DNA of 64,000 nucleotides from Bathynomus jamesi (taxonomy: Eukaryota; Arthropoda; Malacostraca; Isopoda; Cirolanidae). The notes beneath the pieces were generated by a model. That model made no database searches. It worked only from the letters and a program-made list of their open reading frames with translations, and was not told where the DNA came from. A program made the translations under genes and the position numbers. Position 1 is the first letter of the stretch; each line of letters begins with the position of its first letter. Where the stretch lies: NCBI GenBank assembly GCA_023014485.1, contig JAJOZX010000199.1, forward strand, positions 1-64,000, given 5' to 3'. Below, one piece after another: positions 53,060 to 62,525 of the stretch.

Positions 53060-53404
53060 TCACCCCAATCCGCAAGGAAAAAATTATAAAACTGTTTAAA
53101 AAGGCCGATTAATTTCGGCCGGTAACAACCAAGCCCTTTTCAAGCCATAAACTAGTTAAAAAGTCTAAAAAAAATTATAAAACTTCCGCCCCCGCAGAAG
53201 ATCTGAAGTTAAAATGACTGTTAAGGCCCAATTACGGGCAGAGAGATGGTGGCTGTCGTACATCTGGTAGTTGCCAAAGGCAAAAAATTGTCCAGATTTC
53301 AAGCTTTCAAGATGAGAAATCTAAATAAAAATCAATCCTGTGACCGGCCGAAATTAACTAGCCTTTTTAAACACTTATAATTTTTTCCTTGCGGGTTTGG
53401 GTGA
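53060..53404. mobile_element. 345-bp MITE with TCACCC ends and TA duplication
   Basis: The left arm (CACCCCAATCCGCAAGGAAA, AAATTATAAAACTGTTTAAA, AAGGC) is the inverse of the right arm, with arms of about 47 bp. TA flanks both ends. An inner GGCCGATTAATTTCGGCCGG hairpin lies at 53102-53121. It was inserted in the TA tract 3' of the Penelope-like element. Confidence 0.85.
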
Positions 53405-53409
53405 TATTA

Positions 53410-54006
53410 TATTATTGTGGAAGAAGAACAGGCAACTCAATTTAAAAAACAATAAAACAATCTAAAGATTTGTTCCCCAATAGATACTTAATCTAAAGAC
53501 TACTAAATTATTGAATACATAAAAATATAAAGGAAATTAGAGTGTTAATATGTACACAAAAATTATAAGTTATTAGAAATAGTATTTAATTAAAACAGGC
53601 AATTAAGTAGCAAGAATCTAAGGAAACGAAAGACATGGTGCAATCGTCAACACGTGCTCCTTCCAGAATATTCCGTTACCTATTGGGGAAGCGAAGAATT
53701 CCCCAATAGGCAACTCAATCTAAAAACAATCTAAAAAATTTTCCCAATAGATAACCTGTTCAAAAGTCTACTAAACTATCGAGTACATAAAGACTATATA
53801 AAAGAAATAATACAATTAAAATGTACACAAAAATGTTAATCATTAAAATAATGTTTATTTAATTAAAGCAAACAATTAAGTGGCAAGAATGCGATCAAAA
53901 TAATATACCACCTTTCTAACAATGTACGAGTCTAATTTATAAAGCCCAGGGATAATATTAAGAACAAAATCAACATTATTCTTGATCACACTCGATTCAA
54001 TTATAT
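53410..54006 (-). mobile_element. Penelope-like element, 3' part and terminal repeats (left of the hAT)
   Basis: 53880-53998 (minus) encodes the last about 40 residues of the Penelope protein (starting IIESSVIKNNVDFVLNIIPG, stop at 53876-53878). It continues the GIY-YIG frame that breaks at 56304. Then come two tandem copies of the terminal repeat (53716-53900 and 53428-53625), and between them a 5'-truncated piece whose start (53712) matches the right-hand junction at 57397. Confidence 0.8.
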
Positions 54007-54468
54007 AAGGTGACCAGAGTCCCGATTTTGGGCGGGACAGTCCCGAATTTATGACGTGTCCCTCTTTTCAAAATGTCCCGAATTTGGAGCAAATTTTCAT
54101 AAATGTCCCGCTTTATTAAAATTATTGTTACATTAGACATTAGATGTCTTTTATGAATTAATAGAATTATGCCACATTCCGAATTCCAAATCTACATACT
54201 AACTTGCAAACTGAACTGGTACGATACATGTCGCCGTGCGGCAGTGCCGTGATTCCCGACTAGCGTTTCAGTGTTTCATTAGCAGCCTCTGTGTAAAGTT
54301 GTGTTGTAGTGCAACGCTTTTATGTTTGCTTAATTAATAACCTTAATTAATTTTTACCCCTGCATCCTTTTTTTTCTTTTGCAGCTAGGTTAAACTTTTT
54401 CTTTTGAAGGATAAGGAAAGTTATTAATTGTATCGTACGTAAGGTCGTAGGCCTAGTTTGACAACACA

Positions 54469-54687
54469 ATGTCAAAAACTAAAAGGAAGTGTACATTTAA
54501 TGCACATCTGCAGTCTAAATATCCATTTATTACAAAAACAACAAAGTCATGTACGGTGTGAGAAATGTAGAAGTGACTTCAGCATTGGACATGGTGGGAT
54601 TAATGATATTACTAAGCATCTTGGCTCAAAAAGACGCAAATCGGTTGATATCGGTGCTTCATCTAGTAAGACAGTGAGTGATTAAAT
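54469..54687 (+). pseudogene. hAT transposase N-terminus with BED zinc finger, broken
   Basis: ATG at 54469 (MSKTKRKCTFNAHLQSKYPF). After a one-base shift near 54555, VRCEKCRSDFSIGHGGINDI continues to TKHLGSKRRK. The C-x2-C ... H-x(n)-H pattern is the BED finger that binds transposon ends. The frame ends at 54685. A later transposase piece (LWAYHTVRENQSF, about 56125-56160) reappears after the LINE insertion, so most of the catalytic region has been replaced or deleted. Confidence 0.75.
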
Positions 54688-54727
54688 TATTTTAAAAGTT
54701 ATAATGTTATAATGTTATAATGTTTCA

Positions 54728-54860
54728 GACCAACAAAGACCCTAGGATCCACTCATGGCTGGTCTACCTAACTGTGTTCGTGTATTGTGTATGTCCTCCG
54801 TGGTGGCGGAGGGGACCTACAATTTTACGTGGGTTCCGAACCACAAGAACATAAGAAATT
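54728..54860. repeat. SINE-associated fragment
   Basis: CAACAAAGACCCTAGGATCC, ACTCATGGCTGGTCTACCTA and a later TTTACGTGGGTTCCGAACCA are the reverse complement or counterpart of modules in the SINE region at 29500-29700. No tRNA-like head is present. Confidence 0.6.
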
Positions 54861-55448
54861 TATGTAAAAACTGCCGGTAAATTGGCAACGACCAATTTTT
54901 ACGAAACTAAATAATTATCAATTTAAAACTAATTAATTATCGATTTAAAACTAAAGATAGAATCTCTGATCCAGAGGATCAAGTCATAATAGACTACTAT
55001 CCACAAATATGTTACACTCTATATCTATTTATAAAGGACATGCAAATATATCGGATCCAAAGAATCCAGTCAATTTCATTACGGTATCCATCAAGTCACG
55101 GTCCATATCGATAGCGGACCAAGTCAAAATTTACAATCATATACATTACAATATATACACTTACGAGAAAAAGAGTAGGTGTGGCTGTAAAGACTGTACA
55201 GTAATGTAGAAATGTGTGCGCACCCATTTTGGGTCTCCCATTTAAAGGTGTTTGTGGGGCAAGTGAAGATCATGAGTTTTTCAATACCTCACAGTACTAT
55301 GGGGGGCACCGCTCGGCAGAGGAATCTCTTTAAATGGGGTGTGTAAGGACAGAGAGTATCCCCTAACCCAAGACGCTGCCTCCCTATATCCCACAACACT
55401 TATGTTGAGCTGTGGGATCTATCCCCAGAAAGCCTTAATTTTACTACC
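54861..55448. other. Non-coding; includes LINE 3' UTR
   Basis: 54861-55200 shows nothing recognisable. 55200-55448 directly follows the stop of the minus-strand LINE and is probably its 3' UTR (GC-richer, with CCCACAACACTTATG and CTGTGGGATCTATCCCC). No gene. Confidence 0.5.
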
Positions 55449-56095
55449 TTAAACTATACCCTTTGTATCAACATATGAGTCTAATCGATTTTTAAACATG
55501 TTTATAGACGTGCTACTAATTACTTCTACCGGCAAACTATTCCAGCTATTTACTATTCTATGCGTAAAAAAGTTTTTCGCAACTGCTGTCTCGAACCTTC
55601 TACTTGTCAACTTACACCCGTTATTTCTAGTCCTATTATATTGAGATATTTCGAAAAAGCTATCTCTATCTACGTTATCGAACCCATTCATAATTTTGAA
55701 AACCTGGATTAGATCACCCCTTAACCTCCTGGTCTCGAGTGTTGTCAATTTTAACTCCTTAAGCCTATCCTCGTACGACTTTGACCTAAGCGACGGAATC
55801 ATCTTAGTTGCTCGTCTTTGAACTCTTTCGATTTTGTCTATATCTTTGCGCATATACGGATTCCAAAATTGGACCGCGTACTCCAAATGGGGTCTAACTA
55901 ATGATTTATAAAGTGGAACTATAATATCGCGCGATTTGTACTCAAAATTTCGAGCTATAAAACCTAACACTTTGTTCGCCTTATTGACCGCTGCTGTACT
56001 TTGTTTCGCTACTTTTAAATCACCAGTGACTATAACTCCTAAATCTTTTTCCTGCTCTACCCTTGTTAAATCTTTCCCTGACGCCTAGTAATAAG
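55449..56095 (-). pseudogene. CR1/L2/Rex1-group LINE ORF2 C-terminal part, 5'-truncated
   Basis: Minus strand: a start truncated near 56090 within the EKDLGVIVTGDLKVAKQ segment, then MLGFIARNFEYKSRDIIVPL, SLVRPHLEYAVQFWNPYMRK, a basic VQRRATKMIPSLRSKSYEDR helix, and an end at SYVDTKGIV with stop. The 3' half of the thumb is open for 173 codons. The same family is at 22870-25583, where the corresponding region is cut. It inserted in the hAT element. Confidence 0.85.
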
Positions 56096-56303
56096 GATTT
56101 AAAAGTAGCTGCTGCTGAGGGTTTGTGGGCTTACCATACAGTCAGGGAAAATCAAAGCTTCAGATATATATATAAATATATATATAAGGTAGAAAGGTGT
56201 CCCGCTTTTGGCCCCTGAAAATATAGTCATTTTAGTTTATAACTCCAAACATAGAAAAATGTCCCGGTTTTTGCTCCTAAAAATATGGTCACTTTAATTA
56301 TAT

Positions 56304-57395
56304 TTCTACTAACAATAGATTTACTAAAACTTAATTTGGAGGCATTTTTCCAGTCAATGGGATGATTAGTATCTCTTATGTGAATGAAAATGGCGTTAGA
56401 TTCCTGGCCGGTTCTTATACTGTATTTATGTTGCTTAATACGTAACTCTAGCGACTTGCCAGTTTGACCAATGTAAAATTTATTACATATTGTGCATGGA
56501 ATTTTATATACAACCCTGTTCACTTAAAGGGGAATTTTTAATCAATGAATTTTTAATTACATCTAAATTTCTGAACGCGATATTTACGTTAAAAGTCCTC
56601 AGCAGTTTCGGCAGATCAAGGAAATTTTCTTTAAATGGTAATGCTAAGACGTTTTTTGTGGTATAAGGAGTCTTGTCTTTTACCTCTTAGAAGATTTTCT
56701 TTGCCATTTTTAAAGATTTATCTATGCAGTTCTTTGGATATTTTAAATCAAACGCAATTTTATATATTTTACTAATTTCATCATCAATGAACTCTGGGCT
56801 ACAAATTCTTAAGCATCTTAGGAACAAAGTAGAAAAAACGGTTCGTTTTACGTTAATGTGATGAGCCGAATAATAATGTATATAGGAACAATTATTAGTG
56901 GGTTTTCTGTAAATATTGTACTTAAACTTTTTTCCGGACCTATATATTAAAACATCTAAAAATGGGATCGATGAGTCTTTTTCTATTTCAACTGTAAAAT
57001 TGATAGGAGTTAAATTATTAAGCTTTGATAAGAATTCATTGAGATTTAAAGTTTCTGGCCAAAAACAAAGAACATCTACATATCTAAACCACGGAACGTA
57101 ATTTGGCAGAATCTTCCTTAATTTACTTTCAAAAAACTCCATATATAAGTTACTTAAAATGGGAGAGAGGGGGTTTCCCATAGCCATACCAAATTTGTCT
57201 AAAATATTCATTATTAAACACAAATTTCGAGTCTACTATGCGCAGCTTAATTAATTCTATAATGGTAGTCACAGGTAATGGCAAATTATGCTTAACCAAT
57301 TTTTCCGAAAGAAAAACGAATAGATCTTCCACCGGGACTCTTTTAAATAAAGAGGTAACATCAAAGCTTACCAATCTAAAATTGTAATTAAATTG
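56304..57395 (-). pseudogene. Penelope-like element: reverse transcriptase and GIY-YIG endonuclease, broken
   Basis: From 57395 on the minus strand: FRLVSFDVTSLF (first catalytic Asp of the RT), a KFVFNNEYFRQIWYGYGKPP region, after a shift MAMGNPLSPILSNLYMEFFE, then FRYVDVLCFW in which the second Asp of YVDD is replaced by Val, and SIPFLDVLIYR. After another break near 56690-56530 comes the endonuclease with YKIPCTICNKFYIGQTGKSL, EL, RIKQHK and HIRDTNHPIDWKNASK. The two-domain order RT then GIY-YIG is diagnostic of Penelope-like elements. It is truncated at its 5' side by a head-to-head junction at 57396 and split from its last about 40 residues by the hAT at 54007-56295. Confidence 0.85.
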
Positions 57396-57396
57396 G

Positions 57397-58215
57397 GGAA
57401 TTCTTCGCTTCCCCAATAGGTAACGGAATATTCTGGAAGGAGCACGTGTCGACGATTGCACCATGTCTTTTGTTTCCTTAGATTTTTGCCACTTAATTGC
57501 CTGTTTTAATTAAATACTATTTCTAATCTATATACTATAATAAGAGAGCTGTCCATCTGTCCGTCACACTTTCAGAAATTGTGAGAAAAAATTTCAGAAA
57601 TTGTAAAAAAAATTCAGGAATTGTATTACGGGCGGCAATGTGAAGCTCAAGATTTTCATGACTGTTCTTTTCTGTAGTTTAGCAATGGGGGAAGGGTGGG
57701 GGTAATGGGGGATGGGTGGGGTAATGGGGGAGCGGGTTAGCCCCCAAGTTGTATGAATGGGGGTGAGGAGGTTTTGGGAGATACCAGATTCAGAAATGTT
57801 GACACAATGTGAAGCTCAAAATTTTCACGGCTGGGTTCTTTTTTTGTAGTTTAGCCTGTCTAACTGTCAGCGAAGCGGCGGGAACTGTACTAGTAACTTA
57901 TAATTTTTGTATACATGTTAACTCTAATTTCCTTTATATATTTTTATGTATTCAATAATTTAGTAGCCTTTAGATTAAGTTATCTATTGGGGAAAAAATC
58001 TTTAGATTGTTTTAGTTTTTTAAATTGAGTTGCCTATTACGGAATTTTTTCGTTTGTGTATTTAACTCATTTACTTGGTAAATTCTGTATTTCTTTCTTG
58101 TCCCTGAGGATGTGAATATATCACGAAAGCGCTCGGATTTCGTGTTTCCTTTTCCATGTGGTTCTTTGCTTATTAAAAAGATCACGTGTTCTGTGATTTT
58201 ATTGCATATACATAT
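57397..58215 (+). mobile_element. Penelope terminal repeat, head-to-head with the coding part
   Basis: 57397-57526 plus 57894-58050 read, on the plus strand, the same as the minus strand of 53410-53712. This is therefore an inverted, 5'-truncated copy of the 3' region. It finishes CCCTGAGGATGTGAATATAT, CACGAAAGCGCTCGG and a tail at 58215 that runs into TA repeats. The Helitron at 57527-57893 interrupts it. Confidence 0.8.
57527..57893 (+). mobile_element. Non-autonomous Helitron, 367 bp
   Basis: It starts TCTATATACTATAATAAG and ends GCGGGAACTGTACTAG. It sits exactly between A (57526) and T (57894), with no duplication. The uninterrupted sister sequence at about 53568-53580 (reverse strand) gives the empty site. 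TC start, CTAG end, A/T target and a GC-rich motif (GCGAAGCGGCGGG) just before the 3' end are the classical Helitron features. There is no coding. Confidence 0.92.
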
Positions 58216-58230
58216 ATATATATATATATT
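58203..58230. repeat. (TA)n microsatellite
   Basis: A TA-rich run follows the Penelope 3' end directly. Confidence 0.9.
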
Positions 58231-58359
58231 CTCAGTGATCGAGACAATTGTCAATAGCTTAAGTATAGGTGGAAGAAGAACCTTCACTGATTTACACAAA
58301 ACATCGCTACGCCCAAACACACATTCGGGATATGAGCAGTTCCGCAGTGTAGGTATATA

Positions 58360-58494
58360 TACAGTGTTGGGCTTCCTGCATTTTCAGCCTGCGCGGAAAT
58401 CTGAATCAGTAAGCAGCCGCTCGGTCGCTTAATGACTCTCGACTCCTTTCCCCAAAGTAGAGCCAACACTTCCGCGTTTTTTTTTGTCATTGTT

Positions 58495-58576
<82 letters not shown>

Positions 58577-58928
58577 GATCTGCAGGTCATACCATATATG
58601 TACGTACATAATTTGTGTTAGTCTGACAAAAGACTAAGTAGACCTAGAGCAGGGCATTGTTTTCCACATCTTCAGTGGGCAGGCAATTCTCAAAAAGAGC
58701 ACTTTAAAAGACCAGGGAGGGAGACATTGAAAATAATTGCATATATGTCTGTGACTGGTATCACAAAATAGCCTTAACTTTAAAGGTAAGGCGGATACTT
58801 GCTGGAACACACAACGGGCTGCAACTCTGAAACAAAGCGATTTCGGGCATATGTTTATATAAACTTTTTTCATTGTTTTCAGGTCCTGAATCCATCCTGA
58901 AAGTGTGTCCCACATGTTATGAAACACC

Positions 58929-58976
<48 letters not shown>

Positions 58977-59175
58977 GCAAATCATACTGTATACGTACGT
59001 ACATAATTTGTGTTAGTCTGACCAAAGACTAAATAGGTCTAGCGTACTTAGGTAATTATGTAGCCTATGTCCTACTACATATTTAAAAAATTATGCGTAA
59101 GCAGTTTACATAATATCTTAATAATAGGCCTAGTTATAAGCCACTAGCTTACTAGATATACTGTATATCTTTGGT
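58360..59175. repeat. Dispersed repeat, second copy (empty site for the mariner at 10405)
   Basis: This matches 9961-10404 and 13325-13385. 58503-58570 and 58932-58972 are long TA runs inside it. 58573-58650 and 58975-59060 are two copies of the same GTACATAATTTGTGTTAGTC module, because a small insertion (about 58650-58932, starting CAGGGCATTGTTTTCC and ending AACACCCTG before TA) separates them. That insert is probably another TA-targeting MITE, but its TIRs are weak. Confidence 0.65.
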
Positions 59176-59189
59176 TAGCTCCCGCCCGA

Positions 59190-59455
59190 ATTGTTCATTC
59201 TGACGAAGAAGGTCAAGCTTTTCACTCCACCTTATACCTACAGCTTAACGTGGAATCCGAACCACGCCTCACCAGCAGCCCAGCGTCTTAACCACTAGGC
59301 TACCCAGGATACCCATTTATCTACCAACCACTTTCTTTGTGTGGAAGGATGAACAGCTGGGTTTGCTGCGCGCCGGCTGCCGTCACCAGTACTCGAACCC
59401 GGGGCCGATGGATTCGTAGTCAGCGACGCTAACCACTACACCACGCAGGATTTCC
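59190..59455 (-). mobile_element. Dimeric tRNA-derived SINE, copy 4 (best preserved)
   Basis: On the minus strand two tRNA-like modules follow each other. Module 1 has an A-box-like TGGTGTAGTGGTTAGCGTCG (59424-59443) and the B box GGGTTCGAGTACTGG (59387-59401). Module 2 has TAGCCTAGTGGTTAAGACGC (59283-59302) and GTGGTTCGGATTCCACG (59249-59265). They are linked by about 85 bp containing CCAGCTGTTCATCCTTCCAC. The tail includes AGAATGAACAATTCGGGCGG. Neither module folds as an intact tRNA gene. Confidence 0.8.
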
Positions 59456-59544
59456 CAAAGTGTTGGGGGGGGGGTCAATTTTCTTTATTCCAAAGTTATT
59501 TTTTTTGTCCTTCATGAACAAAAATTAAAATCAATGTTAAAAAA

Positions 59545-60370
59545 AAGCTGGGATCTTTTCCGTTTGGGGGCTAGCAGCGAATTTTAATGAAAATCGGTAT
59601 ACTAATGTAGTTTTGGTCACTGATTTCAAAAATAACTTTTTTGAGAAATGAAAAACAAACATGTTAGAGCACTTTAAATATAATTAATGTGTTTTTAACG
59701 AAAATATCATGACAACCTAACCAATCGTCAAGGGGGTACAGTTGACCTAACCGGGCATTTAATTGTCCTAACGGGCATTTAATTGTCCTAACCGGGCATT
59801 TAATTCTTGATTTTTCTGCTACTTTTACAAATCTGCCGGATCCTTCAAAAAATATATTCTTCGTTACCGTTTGACCGACGCTTTTGGCAACGAAAGAACT
59901 GGGTATTTTTTATCAAAGGAACACACTTTCCCACACCTAGAGCACTTTTTCATAAACAGTAGCAGTTTGTGACTGGCTAAATTTAACAATCCTCTAACTA
60001 GTTTAAGCTAGTTAAAACACATTAATTATTTAGGATCAAGTAAAGATAAGCACCCCCAGCCTTCTTTAATTAGCCTTATAAGGCAAACTAACGAAAATAT
60101 CACGACCTAACCTAACCAATCGTTAAGTCAACTGTACGCCCTTGACGATTGGTTAGGTTAGGTCGTGATATTTTCGTTAGTTAGCTTATAAGGCTAATTA
60201 AAGAAGGCTGGGGGTGCTTATCTTTACTTGATCCATTATTTAAAGTGCTCTAACATTTTTTTTTTTTTGAGAAATGGAAAAAAGTTATTTTTAAATCAGT
60301 GACCAAAACTATATTAGTATACCGATTTTCATTAAAATTCGCTGCTAGCCCCCAAACAAAAAAGACCCGA
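59545..60370. mobile_element. Long inverted-repeat element carrying core copies 5 and 6
   Basis: The left arm (GTTTGGGGGCTAGCAGCGAA, TTTTAATGAAAATCGGTATA, then TTTTGGTCACTGATTT) is inverse to 60242-60368. Arms are about 130 bp. The interior has TAACGAAAATATCATGAC, CCTAACCAATCGTCAAGGGG and three tandem CCTAACCGGGCATTTAATT units (59745-59800), i.e. half of the shared core, and a MITE nested near the right arm. No coding is present and target duplications are not clear. Confidence 0.8.
60033..60234. mobile_element. 202-bp palindromic hAT-like MITE with 8-bp duplication, core copy 6
   Basis: The ends are GGATCAAGTAAAGATAAGCA and its inverse. ATTATTTA flanks both sides (60025-60032, 60235-60242). 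Nearly the entire element is self-complementary, with CCCCCAGCCTTC, TTAGCCTTATAAGGC and the shared core in each arm. The outer sequence is a diverged version of the GGATCACCTGAAGATCAGG ends of the MITEs at 20652 and 22632, so this copy reveals their target-site behaviour. Confidence 0.92.
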
Positions 60371-60374
60371 AAAA

Positions 60375-61567
60375 ATAAACATTCAAGGTTTAATCAGTAC
60401 CAACGTTTCGGAATGCACTAATTCCATCTTCAGGGCTAAAAACAATAAAAGGCCAAATCACATACAAAATACAAATTGCAGTTGTAAGTTGCTTAATAAC
60501 AATTTAAAATAAAGTTAAAATTATAAAAAGTAACTAAGAAAATATAAAACATTAAAACTAAAAGGTAAATAGATGAAATTAAAAAGTTACAATTATAAAA
60601 GGTAGCTAGGAAAAATATAAAAGCATTAAAACTAAAAGGTAAATAAATAAAATAAACAAGTACCTTAACCAAAACATAGCAGATCCACCGATGATTCGTC
60701 AGAATTTAGGTCTAGTTTTAGTTTATAAATAAACAAAGATTCCATAATTTTAAGCTTAAGGTCAGAGCTTCGGGCAACAAGTATAGCGAAATTAGACTGT
60801 GAAATTGGGTGGTTATTGTTGTGTGAATGGTTACGTATGAGAGAATTAGGTGGTTTGCCAAGAGGTAAATTTGTACGAACCGATTTACCGAGATGTTCGT
60901 AAATATGGGATTTTAAGTATCTTTTAGTTTTACCTATATATGACCCCATACAGTGGTCACACTTGTATTGGTAAATTGGTAAACTATGGATGACTTAAGA
61001 AGTGTAGGAATAACATCCTTGTACTTAAATAAGTGATAAATCGATTTAGACGGGGTGAATATAATTTTTATACGTAGTTGTGGGTAGAATTCCTTGAGCA
61101 ATTTTAAAAGTTTGTTTCTAATGCTAAAACTTGAGGTTCCCATATAAGGCAAAGTGAAATACACGATATCTTTGGGAACTGTAATTACATCTCCAGTTGT
61201 GGGGTTTATTGGTCTATTTAGGGTTCTGCCTATTGTAGCCTCCACCAATCTAGAAGGGAAATTATTCTTGGTAAGGAGTTTTCGGATGAAATCTAGTTCA
61301 TCGTGTAGTTTAAAGTAATCTGAACAGATATTGAAAGCTCTGTTAGTCAGAATCGAAATTAAATTTCGTTTGAAACCTAAAGGGATAAAGGAAGAAAAGT
61401 TCATAGTAAGATTGGTGAATGTCGGCTTTCGGTAAATGGAAGTTTCAAAAGAGGAATTAGTTTTTATTATCTTAATGTCCAAAAAGGACAGAGAGCTATT
61501 AGATTCAGCTTCTGAAGTAAATTCAATATTAGGGTGCTTAGAATTAAGGTAATTACGAAACAAAGGG
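60375..61567 (-). mobile_element. Penelope-like element, minus copy of a head-to-head pair
   Basis: The 3' end is near 60375 (TTGAATG...CCAACGTTTCGGAATGCAC on the plus strand). The coding region runs from 61563 to 60665. Together with 61568-62525 it forms an inverted repeat with arms of about 950 bp and a spacer of about 245 bp. Confidence 0.85.
60665..61563 (-). pseudogene. Penelope RT C-terminal part and GIY-YIG endonuclease, minus copy
   Basis: 61563-60934 (209 codons) covers the post-catalytic RT segment: LSFLDIKIIKTNSSFETSIY and RKPTFTNL, then AFNICSDYFKLHDELDFIRK and on to the linker. A shift near 60945 leads into the GIY-YIG domain (MGSYIGKTKRYLKSHIYEHL, HNNNHPISQSNFAIL, a KIMESLFIYK helix with the conserved Glu). 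The catalytic palm is missing. The endonuclease core residues (Y, R, E) look preserved. Confidence 0.85.
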
Positions 61568-62525
61568 ATATGGTCTGTTCAGATTACTTTAAACTACGCG
61601 ATGAACTAGATTTCATCCGAAAACTCCTTACCAAGAATAATTTCCCTTCTAGATTGGTGGAGACTACAATAGGCAGAACCCTAAATAGACTAATAAATCC
61701 CACAACTAGAGATGTAATTAATTACAGTTCCCAAAGATATCGTGTATTTCACTTTGCCTTATATGGGAACCTCAAGTTTTAACATTAGAAACAAACTTTT
61801 AAAATTGTTCAAGGAATTCTACCCACAATTATGTATAAAATTATATTCACCCCGTCTAAATCGATTTATCACTTATTTAAGTACAAGGATGTTATTCCTA
61901 CACTTCTTAAGTCATCCATAGTTTACCAATTTACCAATACAAGTGTGACCACTGTATGGGGTCATATATAGGTAAAACTAAAAGATACTTAAAATCCCAT
62001 ATTTACGAACATTCGGTAAATCGGTTCGTACAAATTTACCTCTTGACAAACCACCTAATTCTCTCATACGTAACCATTCACACAACAATAACCACCCAAT
62101 TTCACAGTCTAATTTCGCCGTACTTGCTGCCGGAAGCTCTGACCTTAAGCTTAAAATTATGGAATCTTTGTTTATTTATAAACTAAAACCAGACCTAAAT
62201 TCTGATGAATCATCGGTGGATCTGCTATGTTTTGGTTAAGGTACTTGTTTATTTTATTTATTTACTTTTTAGTTTTAATGCTTTTATATTTTCCTAGCTA
62301 CTTTTTATAATTGTAACTTTTTAATTTCATCACCTTTTAGTTTTAATGTTCTACATTTTCTTAGCTACTTTTTATAATTTTAACTTTATTTTAAATTGTT
62401 ATTAAGCAACTTACAACTGCAATTTGCATTTTGAATGTGATTTGGCCTTTTATTGTTTTTAGCCCTGAAGATGGAATTAGTGCATTCCAAAACGTTGGTA
62501 CTGATTAAACCTTGAAGGATGTTTA
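61568..62525 (+). mobile_element. Penelope-like element, plus copy of the pair
   Basis: This begins inside the RT thumb (VCSDYFKLRDELDFIRKLLT) and continues in broken frames (61573-61750, 61800-61970, 61956-62235) through SYIGKTKRYLKSHIYEHS to a stop at about 62238. The 3' UTR follows, with GAAGATGGAATTAGTGCATT, CCAAAACGTTGG and a CCTGTTTATTATATACA end. It is about 95% identical by eye to the minus copy. Both are 5'-truncated at different points, meeting at 61567. Confidence 0.85.

Larger units (their letters stand above)
54007..56295 (+). mobile_element. hAT transposon inserted in the Penelope-like gene
   Basis: The left end AAGGTGACCAGAGTCCCG and the right end (reverse complement AAAGTGACCATATTTTT) are flanked by identical AATTATAT octamers (53999-54006, 56296-56303). 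Excising the element plus one octamer restores the minus-strand Penelope reading frame. The subterminal DNA carries repeated TGTCCCG(C/A) motifs at both ends. It contains a BED-finger transposase start and a small further piece, split by a LINE and a SINE scrap. Confidence 0.92.

Noticed and set aside
58634..58927. Minus-strand 97-codon protein
   Set aside because: It covers a probable MITE insertion between two copies of a dispersed repeat. No motif and no coding signature.
59249..59443. Two genuine tRNA genes
   Set aside because: A- and B-box-like motifs are present, but acceptor stems and anticodon arms do not fold convincingly. The same modules recur in decayed copies, so they are SINE heads.
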